Position numbers and translations under genes: made by a program. This document shows, piece by piece, positions 25,252 to 33,032 of a stretch of DNA of 64,000 bases. Location of the stretch: the NCBI GenBank assembly GCA_947085045.1, contig CAMTUU010000005.1, positions 62,001 to 126,000 of the forward strand, given 5' to 3'. Position 1 is the stretch's first letter; the number at the start of each line of letters is the position of its first letter. The notes beneath the pieces are model-generated. The model was not told the DNA's origin. It did no database searches and saw only the letters and a list, made by a program, of their open reading frames with translations. Origin of the DNA: Pseudolysinimonas_A sp947085045. GTDB taxonomy: Bacteria; Actinomycetota; Actinomycetes; Actinomycetales; Microbacteriaceae.

Positions 25252-25268
25252 CGCTTCAGCGTACGAGC

Positions 25269-25589
25269 TTGACGTCGGTGGGCTTGCGCCCAGTCCCGCG
25301 TCGATTCGCGAGCGTCGTGCGCCTGCACCTGGCGAACCCGTTCACGATCGTCGTCACGCCGCGGCCGGCGCTGGGCATCATCTTCGTCGCGAACCTGGTG
25401 ATCTGGCTGCTCGGCCGGGCGGATACTCCCACCGACGCCGAGACGGTCGCGAACGTCTCCCGGAGCCTGCAGGACGACGGCGCGTCACGGTGGACCTCCG
25501 GCGACCTCATGGTCGTGGCCATCCAGGCGATGCGGCATCTCCGGATCGCCACGCACCTCATCCGGCGCCGGGCGACCCCCCGGGCCTGA
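25269..25589 (+). CDS. Small membrane protein, possible truncated ABC-2 permease remnant
   Basis: A 106-codon ORF from TTG 25269. Residues 17-50 (VVRLHLANPFTIVVTP then LGIIFVANLVIWLL) look like the N-terminus and first membrane helix of actinobacterial ABC-2 type permeases, including the basic lead and the Asn-Pro-Phe turn. The rest does not continue as a permease: only about 50 residues with one weak hydrophobic patch and a basic end. No ATPase gene is adjacent. It could be a decayed permease or a genuine small protein. It is divergent from the amidase with 17 bp between starts. Confidence 0.4.
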   Translation: MTSVGLRPVPRRFASVVRLHLANPFTIVVTPRPALGIIFVANLVIWLLGRADTPTDAETVANVSRSLQDDGASRWTSGDLMVVAIQAMRHLRIATHLIRRRATPRA

Positions 25590-25654
25590 CCCGGACGCGG
25601 CTTCCGGCGCCCGCTTGCGGTGATACTGTCCGAGACACGGGGAGAGGGGCGCCC

Positions 25655-26290
25655 ATGAGGATCGGACACCGCGTCGGGCTGACGCATCGGGCCGTGATGG
25701 TCGTGGCCGGAGTCGCGCTCCTCGCCGGCTGCACGCCGCAGACCGACCCCGGCGGCGGCGGCGAGAGCGCCCCGCCCGCGGTCGGCCCCACCCCGAGTGA
25801 CACCGCGACGACGGCGCCCGTGGCCACGGTGTTCGAGATGCCCGCGCGATGCACCGACATCCTCACCATCGAGACGCAGAACCGGTTGATCGGCGAGGGC
25901 AAGGAGCTGCTCGGCGGACCCGATGGCAAGTACGGCGAGAACTACTTCGGCGACCCCACCCCCGAGGAGCGCGCCGGCGGCATCACCTGCGTCTGGGGCG
26001 ACGAGGAGGTCACCGCATCGATCGTCAGCGTGTCGGTCGCGCCGATCACCACGGCGAGCCGCTCGGGAATCGTGCGCGCGCTGATCGACAGCGGGCTGGT
26101 CGAGTCCCAGGTGGAGGGCGGCCTCACCTACGCCCGCATCGGCGACGATGTCAGTGCTCCGGCCGAACTGCACGTCATCCGCTCGGAGAGCTGGGTCTCG
26201 GTGATCGAGGGGCTCGGCGGCGAGTATCGCTTCCAGCAGGCCACCGAGCTCGTCGACGAGGCGACGGCACAGGTCTACGTGGAGCGGTAG
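25655..26290 (+). CDS. Putative lipoprotein of unknown function
   Basis: A 211-residue protein with a clear type II signal peptide: basic start, hydrophobic VMVVAGVAL and lipobox LLAGC with the lipidated cysteine at 26. A Gly/Pro/Thr-rich linker follows, then an unrecognised domain with two cysteines (CTDIL and TCVWG). The open frame extends back to 25172, but the ATG at 25655 is chosen for the signal peptide and the GGGGAGAGG site upstream. The domain resembles in length and pattern DUF3558-like actinobacterial lipoproteins. No functional neighbour helps. Confidence 0.8.
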   Translation: MRIGHRVGLTHRAVMVVAGVALLAGCTPQTDPGGGGESAPPAVGPTPSDTATTAPVATVFEMPARCTDILTIETQNRLIGEGKELLGGPDGKYGENYFGDPTPEERAGGITCVWGDEEVTASIVSVSVAPITTASRSGIVRALIDSGLVESQVEGGLTYARIGDDVSAPAELHVIRSESWVSVIEGLGGEYRFQQATELVDEATAQVYVER

Positions 26291-26300
26291 CGGCGTCGGC

Positions 26301-26879
26301 CTACTTGAGGCTCTTCTGCAGCAGGTAGGTGCCGAGCCACCGGCCGAACTTGAAGCCGACCTTGCCCATGTGGCCGATCTCGGTGAAGCCGAAGCTGCGG
26401 TGCAGGGCGACGGAGGGCTCCGCCCCCTTGTCGGCGATCACCGCGATCACCTCCTTGACCCCGGCGGCTTGGGCCCGCGGCAGCAGCTCGGCCATGAGCG
26501 CCTTGCCGACGCCTCGGCCGATCGACGCGGGACCGAGGTAGATCGAGTTCTCGACCGTGTAGCGGTAGGCGGCCTTCGGCTTCCACGGGGTGACGTAGGC
26601 GTAGCCGAGCAGCACACCGCGCGGACTCACCGCGACGATCCACGGATAACCGAGCGCCTCGACGTGCGCGAATTTCGTGCGCATCTCGCGGAGGGTGAGC
26701 AGGTCCTCGTCGAACGTGACGGTCGAATTCGCGACGTAGTGGTTGTAGATCTCGAGCATGTACGGGATGTCGCGGGTGGTGGCATCCCGCAGCTCGAAGG
26801 CGAACTCCGGCTCGGGCTCGGGCGCCGGCTTGAGGTGGGGCGGGAGTCTGCGCCGCGGGTTGTACTCCTCCTCCAGCAT
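26301..26879 (-). CDS. GNAT-family N-acetyltransferase (phosphinothricin-acetyltransferase-like)
   Basis: A 192-residue GNAT with an N-terminal 25-residue Pro/Glu-rich tail before the fold (about 28-185). Typical pieces are RDATTRDIPYMLEIYNHYV, the acetyl-CoA loop GRGVGKAL (about 121-128) and HRSFGFTEIGHM followed by GFKFGRW, which is the signature of the Pat/Bar/YncA subgroup acetylating amino-acid-like substrates such as methionine sulfoximine. A TAAACT -10 box ends 6 nt before the ATG and overlaps the ung stop codon, so this gene can be transcribed separately and leaderless. Confidence 0.88.
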   Translation of the reverse strand: MLEEEYNPRRRLPPHLKPAPEPEPEFAFELRDATTRDIPYMLEIYNHYVANSTVTFDEDLLTLREMRTKFAHVEALGYPWIVAVSPRGVLLGYAYVTPWKPKAAYRYTVENSIYLGPASIGRGVGKALMAELLPRAQAAGVKEVIAVIADKGAEPSVALHRSFGFTEIGHMGKVGFKFGRWLGTYLLQKSLK

Positions 26880-26888
26880 GCGACGAGT

Positions 26889-27572
26889 TTACGCAGGCAG
26901 GCGCCAGTCGACGGGGTGCGCCCCGGCGGCGATCAGCAGCTCGTTGGTCCGGCTGAACGGCTTCGACCCGAAGAACCCGCTGGAGGCCGACAGCGGCGAC
27001 GGGTGCGCGGAGGCGACGACCTCGGTGCCGCCGAGCATCGGGCGCAGCGTGCCGGCATCCCGGCCCCAGAGGATCGCGACGAGCGGAGTGCCGCGGGCGA
27101 CCAACGCCTCGATGGCGGTCTGGGTGACCTCCTCCCAGCCCTTGCCGCGGTGGGAGCCGGGGGCGCCCGCCCGCACGGTGAGCACGCGGTTGAGCAGCAG
27201 CACGCCCTGGTCGGCCCACGCCGTGAGGTCGCCGTGGGCGGCCGGCGGGATGCCGAGATCGGCGTCGAGTTCTCGGTAGATGTTCTGCAGGCTGCGCGGC
27301 ACAGGATGCACGTCGCGCCCGACGGCGAACGACAGCCCGATCGGATGCCCGGGCGTCGGGTACGGGTCCTGCCCGACGATGAGCACGCGCACGGCGTCGA
27401 ACGGGGAGCGGAACGCCCGCAGGACGTTCGTGCCCTCGGGCAGATACCGGCGTCCGGCGGCCACCTCGGCGCGGAGGAACTCGCCCATCGCGGCGACCCG
27501 ACCGGCGACCGGCGCGAGGGCGACCGCCCACCCGGGATCGACGAGGTCCGCGAGCGGCCTCGGCTCGGTCAC
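26889..27572 (-). CDS. ung: Uracil-DNA glycosylase (family 1)
   Basis: Excises uracil from DNA in base-excision repair. The 227 residues include the water-activating motif GQDPYPTPGHPIGLSF (about 65-80), VLLLNRVLTVRAG (about 121-133) and the minor-groove loop HPSPLSAS (about 188-195). The start is GTG 27572, which overlaps the phosphoribosyltransferase stop (GTGA). Further upstream in the same frame there is no similarity. The coupling of ung with a nucleotide phosphoribosyltransferase fits nucleotide housekeeping. Confidence 0.95.
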   Translation of the reverse strand: MTEPRPLADLVDPGWAVALAPVAGRVAAMGEFLRAEVAAGRRYLPEGTNVLRAFRSPFDAVRVLIVGQDPYPTPGHPIGLSFAVGRDVHPVPRSLQNIYRELDADLGIPPAAHGDLTAWADQGVLLLNRVLTVRAGAPGSHRGKGWEEVTQTAIEALVARGTPLVAILWGRDAGTLRPMLGGTEVVASAHPSPLSASSGFFGSKPFSRTNELLIAAGAHPVDWRLPA

Positions 27573-28054
27573 GCGCCCTCGGGGTAGGGTACGGGACCCT
27601 CGCTCGACCACGGGAACATGATCCACCTGTCGGTGTGCCGCCAGGTGTAGGTCGGTTCCTGCACGGTCTGCGGCTTCGCGTAGAGGCACACGGTGCGCAC
27701 CTCGCTGCCGCCGGCCTGGAGCAGCTGCAGCACGAGCGCGAGGGTGCGGCCCGAGTCGGCGACGTCGTCGACGAGCAGGATGCTCTTGCCGGCGAGCGAC
27801 TCCTGGTCGAGGGTGGGCGGCAGCACGATCGGGGCGTCGAGGGTCCTCTCGACGTCGGTGTAGAACTCGACGTTGAGGCTGCCGAGCATCTTCACCTCGA
27901 GCGCGTACCCCAGGGCGCCCGCCAGGGTCAGGCCGCCCCGCGCGATGCCGACGATCGCATCCGGCCGGAAGCCGTCGTTCGCGATCGTGGTGGCGAGCTC
28001 CCGCGCCGCCTGGCCGAAGAGTTCGTAGGTCAGGATCTCGCGTTCGTCAGCCAC
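27569..28054 (-). CDS. Phosphoribosyltransferase (hypoxanthine/xanthine type)
   Basis: A 161-residue type I PRTase that would transfer phosphoribose from PRPP to a purine base. The PRPP loop ILLVDDVADSGRT (about 92-104) and the first-loop GIARGGL are present. The C-terminus RWIMFPWSSEGP is typical of the short actinobacterial xanthine/hypoxanthine-like members. The GTG at 28054 is set 7 nt after a TAGGCT -10 box; the longer frame to 28093 would place the start upstream of the promoter. It is divergent from the MFS gene, whose own TAGGCT box is 32 bp away. Confidence 0.88.
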   Translation of the reverse strand: MADEREILTYELFGQAARELATTIANDGFRPDAIVGIARGGLTLAGALGYALEVKMLGSLNVEFYTDVERTLDAPIVLPPTLDQESLAGKSILLVDDVADSGRTLALVLQLLQAGGSEVRTVCLYAKPQTVQEPTYTWRHTDRWIMFPWSSEGPVPYPEGA

Positions 28055-28061
28055 GCTGATC

Positions 28062-28104
28062 AGCCTAGCCAGCCGCCGTCCGGCGCCCGGCACGCCACTA
28101 GGCT
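28062..28104. promoter_or_regulatory. Back-to-back leaderless promoters (TAGGCT on both strands)
   Basis: Minus-strand TAGGCT at 28062-28067 ends 7 nt before GTG 28054; plus-strand TAGGCT at 28099-28104 ends 6 nt before ATG 28111. The two starts are only 56 bp apart, so both promoters use the same small region and their upstream elements must overlap. Confidence 0.6.
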
Positions 28105-28110
28105 CCGGTC

Positions 28111-29583
28111 ATGACGATCGCCGGAGCCCCGAGATCACTCGCCCAGATCACCTTCGCGCTGGTCGGTTTCCTGTTCCTGCTCGAACTCACCAGCGGCATC
28201 ATCCAGGGCTACTACATCCCGCTGATCAGCGATCTCGTGCAACACCTCGGCATCACGGATGCCGACTTCAACTGGTTCGAGGCGGCGCAACTGCTGCTCT
28301 CCGCGATCGCGGTGCCGATCCTCGCGAAACTCGGGGACATGTTCGGGCACAAGCGGATGCTCCTGGTCTCGACGGCGCTGGCGGCCGCCGCGTCCTGGTG
28401 GCTCGTCATCTCGGGCGACTTCACGACCTTCCTCATCGCCTGGGCGTTGCAGGGCTTCTACGCGGTATGGCTGCCGCTCGAGGTCGCCCTCATCTTCGAC
28501 ACAGGGCGGCGCAGCAAGACCGGGCTCTCGCAGACGCGCCGCGCGGCGGGCCTGCTCGTCATCGCGCTCGAGGCCGGCGCGATCGCCGGCGCCCTCGGCG
28601 GCGGCGCGATCTTCACCGCGGTCGGCGGGAACGTCGCCCTGACCCTCGCCGTGCCCGCGCTCGTCGTGACGCTCGCCTTCTTCGCCATCCTCTTCGGGGT
28701 GCCGGAGTCGGAGCGCTCCACCGGCCGCTCGCTCGACCTGGTCGGTTTCGTGCTGCTCACCTTCGCCCTCCTGCTCACGACGTCGTCGCTCACCTTCCTG
28801 CGCATCAACGGGCCGCAGACCTGGTGGGTCTGGGTCGTCATGGCGGCGGGCTTGCTCGCCTTCCTGCCCTTCGGGCGCTGGGTGCTCGGCCGCGACGATC
28901 CGGCGATCGACCTGCGCATGGTCGCGCAGAAGAACATGTGGCCCGTGCAGGTCACGGCGGGCCTCTTCGGCATCAGCGTGCTCGGCGCCCAGATCCCGCT
29001 GTCGACGTTCGCCGGCACCGACCCCGCGATCGCCGGCTACGGGCTCGGACTCTCGTCGGGGATGCGCTCGATCGTCATCGGCATCTACCTGATCTCGCTC
29101 ATCCTGGGAGCCGCACTGTTCGCGGTGTTCTCGAGACGGCTGACCCCGCGGATCGCCCTCATCCTCGCCAGCGGGCTCGTCGCCGTGGGCTACTTCGGGC
29201 TGATCTTCTTCCACGACGACCTCGTCCAGGTGCTCATCTGCATCTGCATCGCCGGCGTCGGCTCGGGAGCCCTCGTCGCCGCACTCCCCGCGGCCGCCGC
29301 GGCCGCCGCGCCTCCCGGCCAGACGGGCATCGCGACGGGACTCACCAATACCACCAAGACGATCGGCGGCGCCTTCGCCTCGGCCACCTTCGGACTCGCG
29401 CTCGCGACCGGCGTCACGGCAGGCGTCGGCACCGCGGCGAGCCTCTCGGGCTACTACACGGTGTGGATCGTCTGTGGGGCGACGGCACTCGTCGCCACCG
29501 TGCTGCTGTTCTTCGTGCCGAAGCTCGCGTTCGCCGATCCCGTCGAGCCGGATCTCGCTGGCGACACTACCCGTTCGGGGTGA
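28111..29583 (+). CDS. MFS transporter, probable drug or metabolite efflux (14-helix type)
   Basis: A 490-residue membrane protein with about 14 hydrophobic segments. The MFS loop 2-3 motif is visible as GDMFGHKRML (about 76-85), and the layout matches the DHA2-like group. Substrate cannot be read from sequence. The ATG follows a TAGGCT -10 box by 6 nt. The last 17 bp overlap the convergent short-chain dehydrogenase gene, so transcripts of the two overlap at their 3' ends. Confidence 0.9.
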   Translation: MTIAGAPRSLAQITFALVGFLFLLELTSGIIQGYYIPLISDLVQHLGITDADFNWFEAAQLLLSAIAVPILAKLGDMFGHKRMLLVSTALAAAASWWLVISGDFTTFLIAWALQGFYAVWLPLEVALIFDTGRRSKTGLSQTRRAAGLLVIALEAGAIAGALGGGAIFTAVGGNVALTLAVPALVVTLAFFAILFGVPESERSTGRSLDLVGFVLLTFALLLTTSSLTFLRINGPQTWWVWVVMAAGLLAFLPFGRWVLGRDDPAIDLRMVAQKNMWPVQVTAGLFGISVLGAQIPLSTFAGTDPAIAGYGLGLSSGMRSIVIGIYLISLILGAALFAVFSRRLTPRIALILASGLVAVGYFGLIFFHDDLVQVLICICIAGVGSGALVAALPAAAAAAAPPGQTGIATGLTNTTKTIGGAFASATFGLALATGVTAGVGTAASLSGYYTVWIVCGATALVATVLLFFVPKLAFADPVEPDLAGDTTRSG

Positions 29584-30343
29584 GCGGGCCCCGGATGACC
29601 TTGTGCGGTGCCGCCTGCGCGACGGGCTTGATCGTCACGAGGTCGAGGTTGACGTGCCCGGGCAGCTCGGCGGCATGCACGATCGCCTCGGCGATGTCGC
29701 CGGCGACGAGCGGATCCTCGACGCCCGCATAGACGGCATCCGCCCGCTCGGAGTCGCCCTTGAAGCGCACGAGCGAGAAGTCGGTCTTGACCATCCCCGG
29801 TGCGATCTCGACGACGCGGATCGGCTCGCCGGCCAGTTCGAGCCGCAGCACCGCGGTGAGCATGTGGGCGCCCGCCTTCGCGGCGTTGTAGCCGGCGCCG
29901 CCCTCGTAGGCCACGTGCGCCGCGATCGAGGTGACGGTGAGGATGTCGGCGTGGCCGGCCTCCCGGGCGCCGTCGCGCAGGGCGGGCAGCAGGGCCGCGA
30001 TCACGTTCTTGACGGCGAGCACGTTGATCTCGAACATCGCTCGCCAGTCGTCGGGATCGCCCGCCTCCACCGAGGCCATCCCGAAGGCGCCGCCGGCATT
30101 GTTGACCAGCGCGTGGAGCGAGCCGAGCGCCGCGATCTCGTCGCGGGCGTGGGCGACGTCCGAGGGATCGGTGAGGTCGGCGGTCACCGCGGTGAACGCG
30201 TCGGCGAGGTCGGCGGCGAGCGCCGCGAGGCGGTCGGCCCGGCGGGCGACGCCGACGACGTGCCACCCCGACGCGGCGAACCGCCGGGCGGTGGCCTCCC
30301 CGATCCCGGAGCTGGCTCCCGTCACGACCACGCGCTTCGTCAT
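29567..30343 (-). CDS. Short-chain dehydrogenase/reductase (classical SDR)
   Basis: A 258-residue NAD(P)-dependent oxidoreductase. The cofactor motif GASSGIGEA (about 9-17), NNAGG (about 87-91), catalytic Ser in TVTSIAAHV, and YNAAKAG with the Tyr-x-x-x-Lys pair (about 153-157) are all present. The pattern GMVKTDFSLVRFKGD is typical of NADP-dependent 3-hydroxy acid dehydrogenase (YdfG-like) members. ATG 30343 is preceded by TACGGT ending 6 nt upstream; the longer frame is rejected because similarity starts at MTKRVVVTG. Confidence 0.92.
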   Translation of the reverse strand: MTKRVVVTGASSGIGEATARRFAASGWHVVGVARRADRLAALAADLADAFTAVTADLTDPSDVAHARDEIAALGSLHALVNNAGGAFGMASVEAGDPDDWRAMFEINVLAVKNVIAALLPALRDGAREAGHADILTVTSIAAHVAYEGGAGYNAAKAGAHMLTAVLRLELAGEPIRVVEIAPGMVKTDFSLVRFKGDSERADAVYAGVEDPLVAGDIAEAIVHAAELPGHVNLDLVTIKPVAQAAPHKVIRGPLTPNG

Positions 30344-30349
30344 GGCTCC

Positions 30350-30373
30350 ACCGTAGAACGCCCGACATAGGGT
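30350..30373. promoter_or_regulatory. Back-to-back leaderless promoters between SDR and acyltransferase genes
   Basis: TACGGT on the minus strand (30350-30355) ends 6 nt before ATG 30343, and TAGGGT on the plus strand (30368-30373) ends 7 nt before GTG 30381. The whole space between the starts is 37 bp. Confidence 0.55.
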
Positions 30374-30380
30374 GGGTGAC

Positions 30381-31460
30381 GTGAAGGGCAGCCGCATCCC
30401 GCTCTGGGACAACGCGCGGTTCGGCTGCGTCGTACTCGTGGTCATGGGCCACGCGATCCAGCGGCAGACCCTCGACTCCGACAACGCGCTGACGCTCTAC
30501 CTGTTCATCTACGCGTTCCACATGCCGGCGTTCGCGATCATCAGCGGCTACTTCTCGAAAGCGACCCCTCCCGGCATCCGGCAGATGCGCCGCATCATCA
30601 CCGACTTCGTGCTGCCGTACGCGATCTTCGAGGTCATCTGGAGCCTGGTGAAGGCGATCGTCGAGCAGCGACCCGTGTTCAATCCGACCGAGCCGTCGTG
30701 GACGCTCTGGTTCCTGCTCGCGCTCGCGATCTTCCGGCTCGTGCTCCCCTATCTGGCGCTGGTGCGCTGGCCGCTCGCCTGGGCCGTGCTGCTGAGCGTC
30801 TCGGTCGGCTACCTGTCGAACGTCGACTCGACCTTCTCGCTCTCGCGGACGATCGGCATCCTGCCGTTCTTCGTGCTGGGCTGGCGCCTACGGCACTGGA
30901 ACCTCGTCGACCGCTGGCGCGACCTCGGCGCAGCCATCTGGGGGTGGCGCGCGCTGGCCCTGGGGGTGCTTGGCGGCTGGCTCGCGGTGATCGCCCTCAA
31001 CGTGCCGGCCTTCCGCGCCTTCGATCTGCAGTACTGGTTCCTCTACGACGACTCTTACCGCGCTCTCGGCGAGCGCGGCGAATGGTGGCCCGGGCTGCTG
31101 CGGCTCGGCCTCATCCTGCTCGCGGTCGTGCTGAGCGCGGCCTTCTTCGCGCTGATCCCGCGCCGCGAGACGTTCTTCAGCGCCTTCGGCCTCGGCACGA
31201 TGTACGTCTACCTGCTGCACAGCTTCGTGCTCTATCCGCTCCGCGAGTCCGGCGTGCTGCGCGCCGACCACGCGTCGGCCACCCGGCTGTTGACCATGGT
31301 GTTCGCCTCGACGTCGATCGCCATCATCCTGGCGAGCCCGGCCGTGCGCCGGATCTTCCGGCCGCTCGTCGAACCGAGGCCGCGCTGGCTGTTCCGCGCC
31401 ACCGACGAGCCGCCACGCGAGTCGCGGACCGACGCCGTCGGGGCCCGGCGCTCCGCCTGA
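30381..31460 (+). CDS. Acyltransferase-3 family membrane protein
   Basis: A 359-residue membrane protein with about ten hydrophobic segments. The start KGSRIPLWDNARFGCVVLVVMGHAI has the family layout in which an Asp/Asn-rich entry and the catalytic-type His (VMGHAI) precede helix 1, and FHMPAFAIISGYF follows, typical of the OafB/acyltransferase-3 group that O-acylates surface polysaccharides or lipids. An upstream GTG at 30372 overlaps the -10 box, so GTG 30381 is preferred. Substrate unknown. Confidence 0.88.
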   Translation: MKGSRIPLWDNARFGCVVLVVMGHAIQRQTLDSDNALTLYLFIYAFHMPAFAIISGYFSKATPPGIRQMRRIITDFVLPYAIFEVIWSLVKAIVEQRPVFNPTEPSWTLWFLLALAIFRLVLPYLALVRWPLAWAVLLSVSVGYLSNVDSTFSLSRTIGILPFFVLGWRLRHWNLVDRWRDLGAAIWGWRALALGVLGGWLAVIALNVPAFRAFDLQYWFLYDDSYRALGERGEWWPGLLRLGLILLAVVLSAAFFALIPRRETFFSAFGLGTMYVYLLHSFVLYPLRESGVLRADHASATRLLTMVFASTSIAIILASPAVRRIFRPLVEPRPRWLFRATDEPPRESRTDAVGARRSA

Positions 31461-31462
31461 AG

Positions 31463-31484
31463 ACCCGCGCGGGGATCCGCGGGT
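31463..31484 (+). terminator. GC hairpin after the acyltransferase gene
   Basis: A 7-bp stem ACCCGCG/CGCGGGT encloses an 8-nt loop just after the stop codon. There is only a TT afterwards, so termination strength is doubtful. Confidence 0.35.
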
Positions 31485-31581
31485 TACGCCCCGTTGCGGC
31501 GACGATGGCCGCACCCGCCGGCGCGACCTAGGCTCGCATCCGTCCGGGGCGAACCCCGGGCGCGACCCGACGAGGAGCCCC

Positions 31582-32898
31582 ATGTCCGACTGGAAGTTCG
31601 AGACCCAGCAGATCCACGCCGGCGCGGCGCCCGATCCCACCACGAACGCGCGCGCGACCCCGATCTACAAGACGACCTCCTACGTCTTCAACAGCGCCGA
31701 CCACGCGAAGAACCTGTTCGCGCTGGCCGAGTTCGGCAACATCTACACCCGCATCAACAACCCGACCCAGGCGGTCATCGAGGAGCGCATCGCCGCCCTC
31801 GAAGGCGGCACCGCCGCGCTGGCCACGGCATCCGGGTCGGCCGCGATCACCTACGCCGTGCTCAACATCGCGGGTGCCGGCGACCACATCGTGTCGTCGT
31901 CGTCGATCTACGGCGGCACCTACAACCTCTTCAAGTACACGCTCGCGAAGCTCGGCATCGAGACCACCTTCGTCGAGAACCAGGACGACGAGGAGGAGTG
32001 GAAGGCCGCGGTGCGGCCGAACACGAAGCTGTTCTTCGCCGAGACGATCGGCAACCCGCGCATCAACATCCTCGACATCGAGAAGGTCGCCGAGGTCGCC
32101 CACTGCGCCGACCTGCCGCTCATCGTCGACAACACGATCGCGACGCCTTACCTCATCCGCCCGTTCGAGTTCGGCGCCGACCTCGTCGTGCACTCGGCGA
32201 CCAAGTTCCTCGGCGGGCACGGCACGGTCATCGCCGGCGTCATCGTCGACGGGGGCCGGTTCCCCTGGTCGCAGCACGTCGACAAGTTCCCCGGTCTCAC
32301 CGAGCCCGACCCGTCCTACCACGGCGCCTCGTACACCCAGGCGCTCGGCGACGGCATCGCGTTCGTCATCAAGGCGCGCGTGCAGCTGCTGCGCGACACC
32401 GGCGCGGCACTCTCCCCCGACAGCGCCTTCGCGCTCATCCAGGGCGTCGAGACCCTGTCGCTGCGCATCGAGCGCCACGTCGAGAACGCACAAGGCATCG
32501 CCGAGTGGCTCGAAGCCCACCCCGACGTCGCCTCGGTCAACTACTCGGGACTGCCGTCCAGCCCCTGGTTCGAGATCGCCGGCAAGTACGCCCCGAAGGG
32601 CGTCGGCGCCGTGCTGTCGTTCGAGCTCAAGGGCGGGGTGGATGCCGGTCGCGCCCTGGTCGAGAACGTGAAGTTGTTCAGCCACCTCGCCAACATCGGC
32701 GACGTGCGGTCGCTCATCATCCACCCCGCTTCGACGACGCACTCCCAGCTCACCCCCGAGCAGCAGCTGACGACGGGCGTCACGCCCGGCCTCGTGCGGC
32801 TCTCGGTCGGTCTCGAGCACATCGACGACCTCACCGCCGACCTCGAGGCCGGTTTCGCCGCCGCCCGCACGGTGAGCGCGGCGAACGCCGACGCCTGA
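31582..32898 (+). CDS. metY: O-acetylhomoserine sulfhydrylase
   Basis: PLP enzyme of the Cys/Met metabolism family that makes homocysteine from O-acetylhomoserine and sulfide, or methionine from methanethiol. The 438-residue length is typical of MetY and longer than MetB or MetC. Diagnostic segments are YTRINNPT (about 55-62), DNTIATPYLIRP and the PLP lysine in VHSATKFLGGHGT (about 209-221). The ATG has GAGGAG six bases upstream and a TAGGCT -10 at 31529, giving a leader of about 45 nt that is too short for a SAM riboswitch. It lies upstream of metX, whose product is its substrate. Confidence 0.96.
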   Translation: MSDWKFETQQIHAGAAPDPTTNARATPIYKTTSYVFNSADHAKNLFALAEFGNIYTRINNPTQAVIEERIAALEGGTAALATASGSAAITYAVLNIAGAGDHIVSSSSIYGGTYNLFKYTLAKLGIETTFVENQDDEEEWKAAVRPNTKLFFAETIGNPRINILDIEKVAEVAHCADLPLIVDNTIATPYLIRPFEFGADLVVHSATKFLGGHGTVIAGVIVDGGRFPWSQHVDKFPGLTEPDPSYHGASYTQALGDGIAFVIKARVQLLRDTGAALSPDSAFALIQGVETLSLRIERHVENAQGIAEWLEAHPDVASVNYSGLPSSPWFEIAGKYAPKGVGAVLSFELKGGVDAGRALVENVKLFSHLANIGDVRSLIIHPASTTHSQLTPEQQLTTGVTPGLVRLSVGLEHIDDLTADLEAGFAAARTVSAANADA

Positions 32899-32908
32899 TC
32901 CGAGATCT

Positions 32909-32982
32909 CGCCACAGAGCCCTCCCCGACCATCGGGACCTCCGCACGCGAGGCTCCGAAGCGTCAGAGAGGGTTCTGTGGCG
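32909..32982 (+). repeat. Long imperfect inverted repeat between metY and metX
   Basis: A 15-base arm CGCCACAGAGCCCTC (32909-32923) pairs with GAGGGTTCTGTGGCG (32968-32982) with one G-T pair. The 44-nt loop contains CCCGA-CCA-TCGGG and a possible CCTC/GAGG pair, so the RNA would fold as a branched stem. It could be an attenuator, an RNA-processing site, or a terminator that sets the metY to metX ratio. Confidence 0.65.
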
Positions 32983-33032
32983 ATCGGTGGGGTCCGCGTA
33001 ATAGTGCTCCCCGCTGCGGGAGAATGGCAGCG

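Noticed and set aside
31461..31581. SAM riboswitch (SAM-IV type) upstream of metY
   Set aside because: The -10 box at 31529 leaves only about 45 nt of leader and I cannot form the conserved core or pseudoknot.
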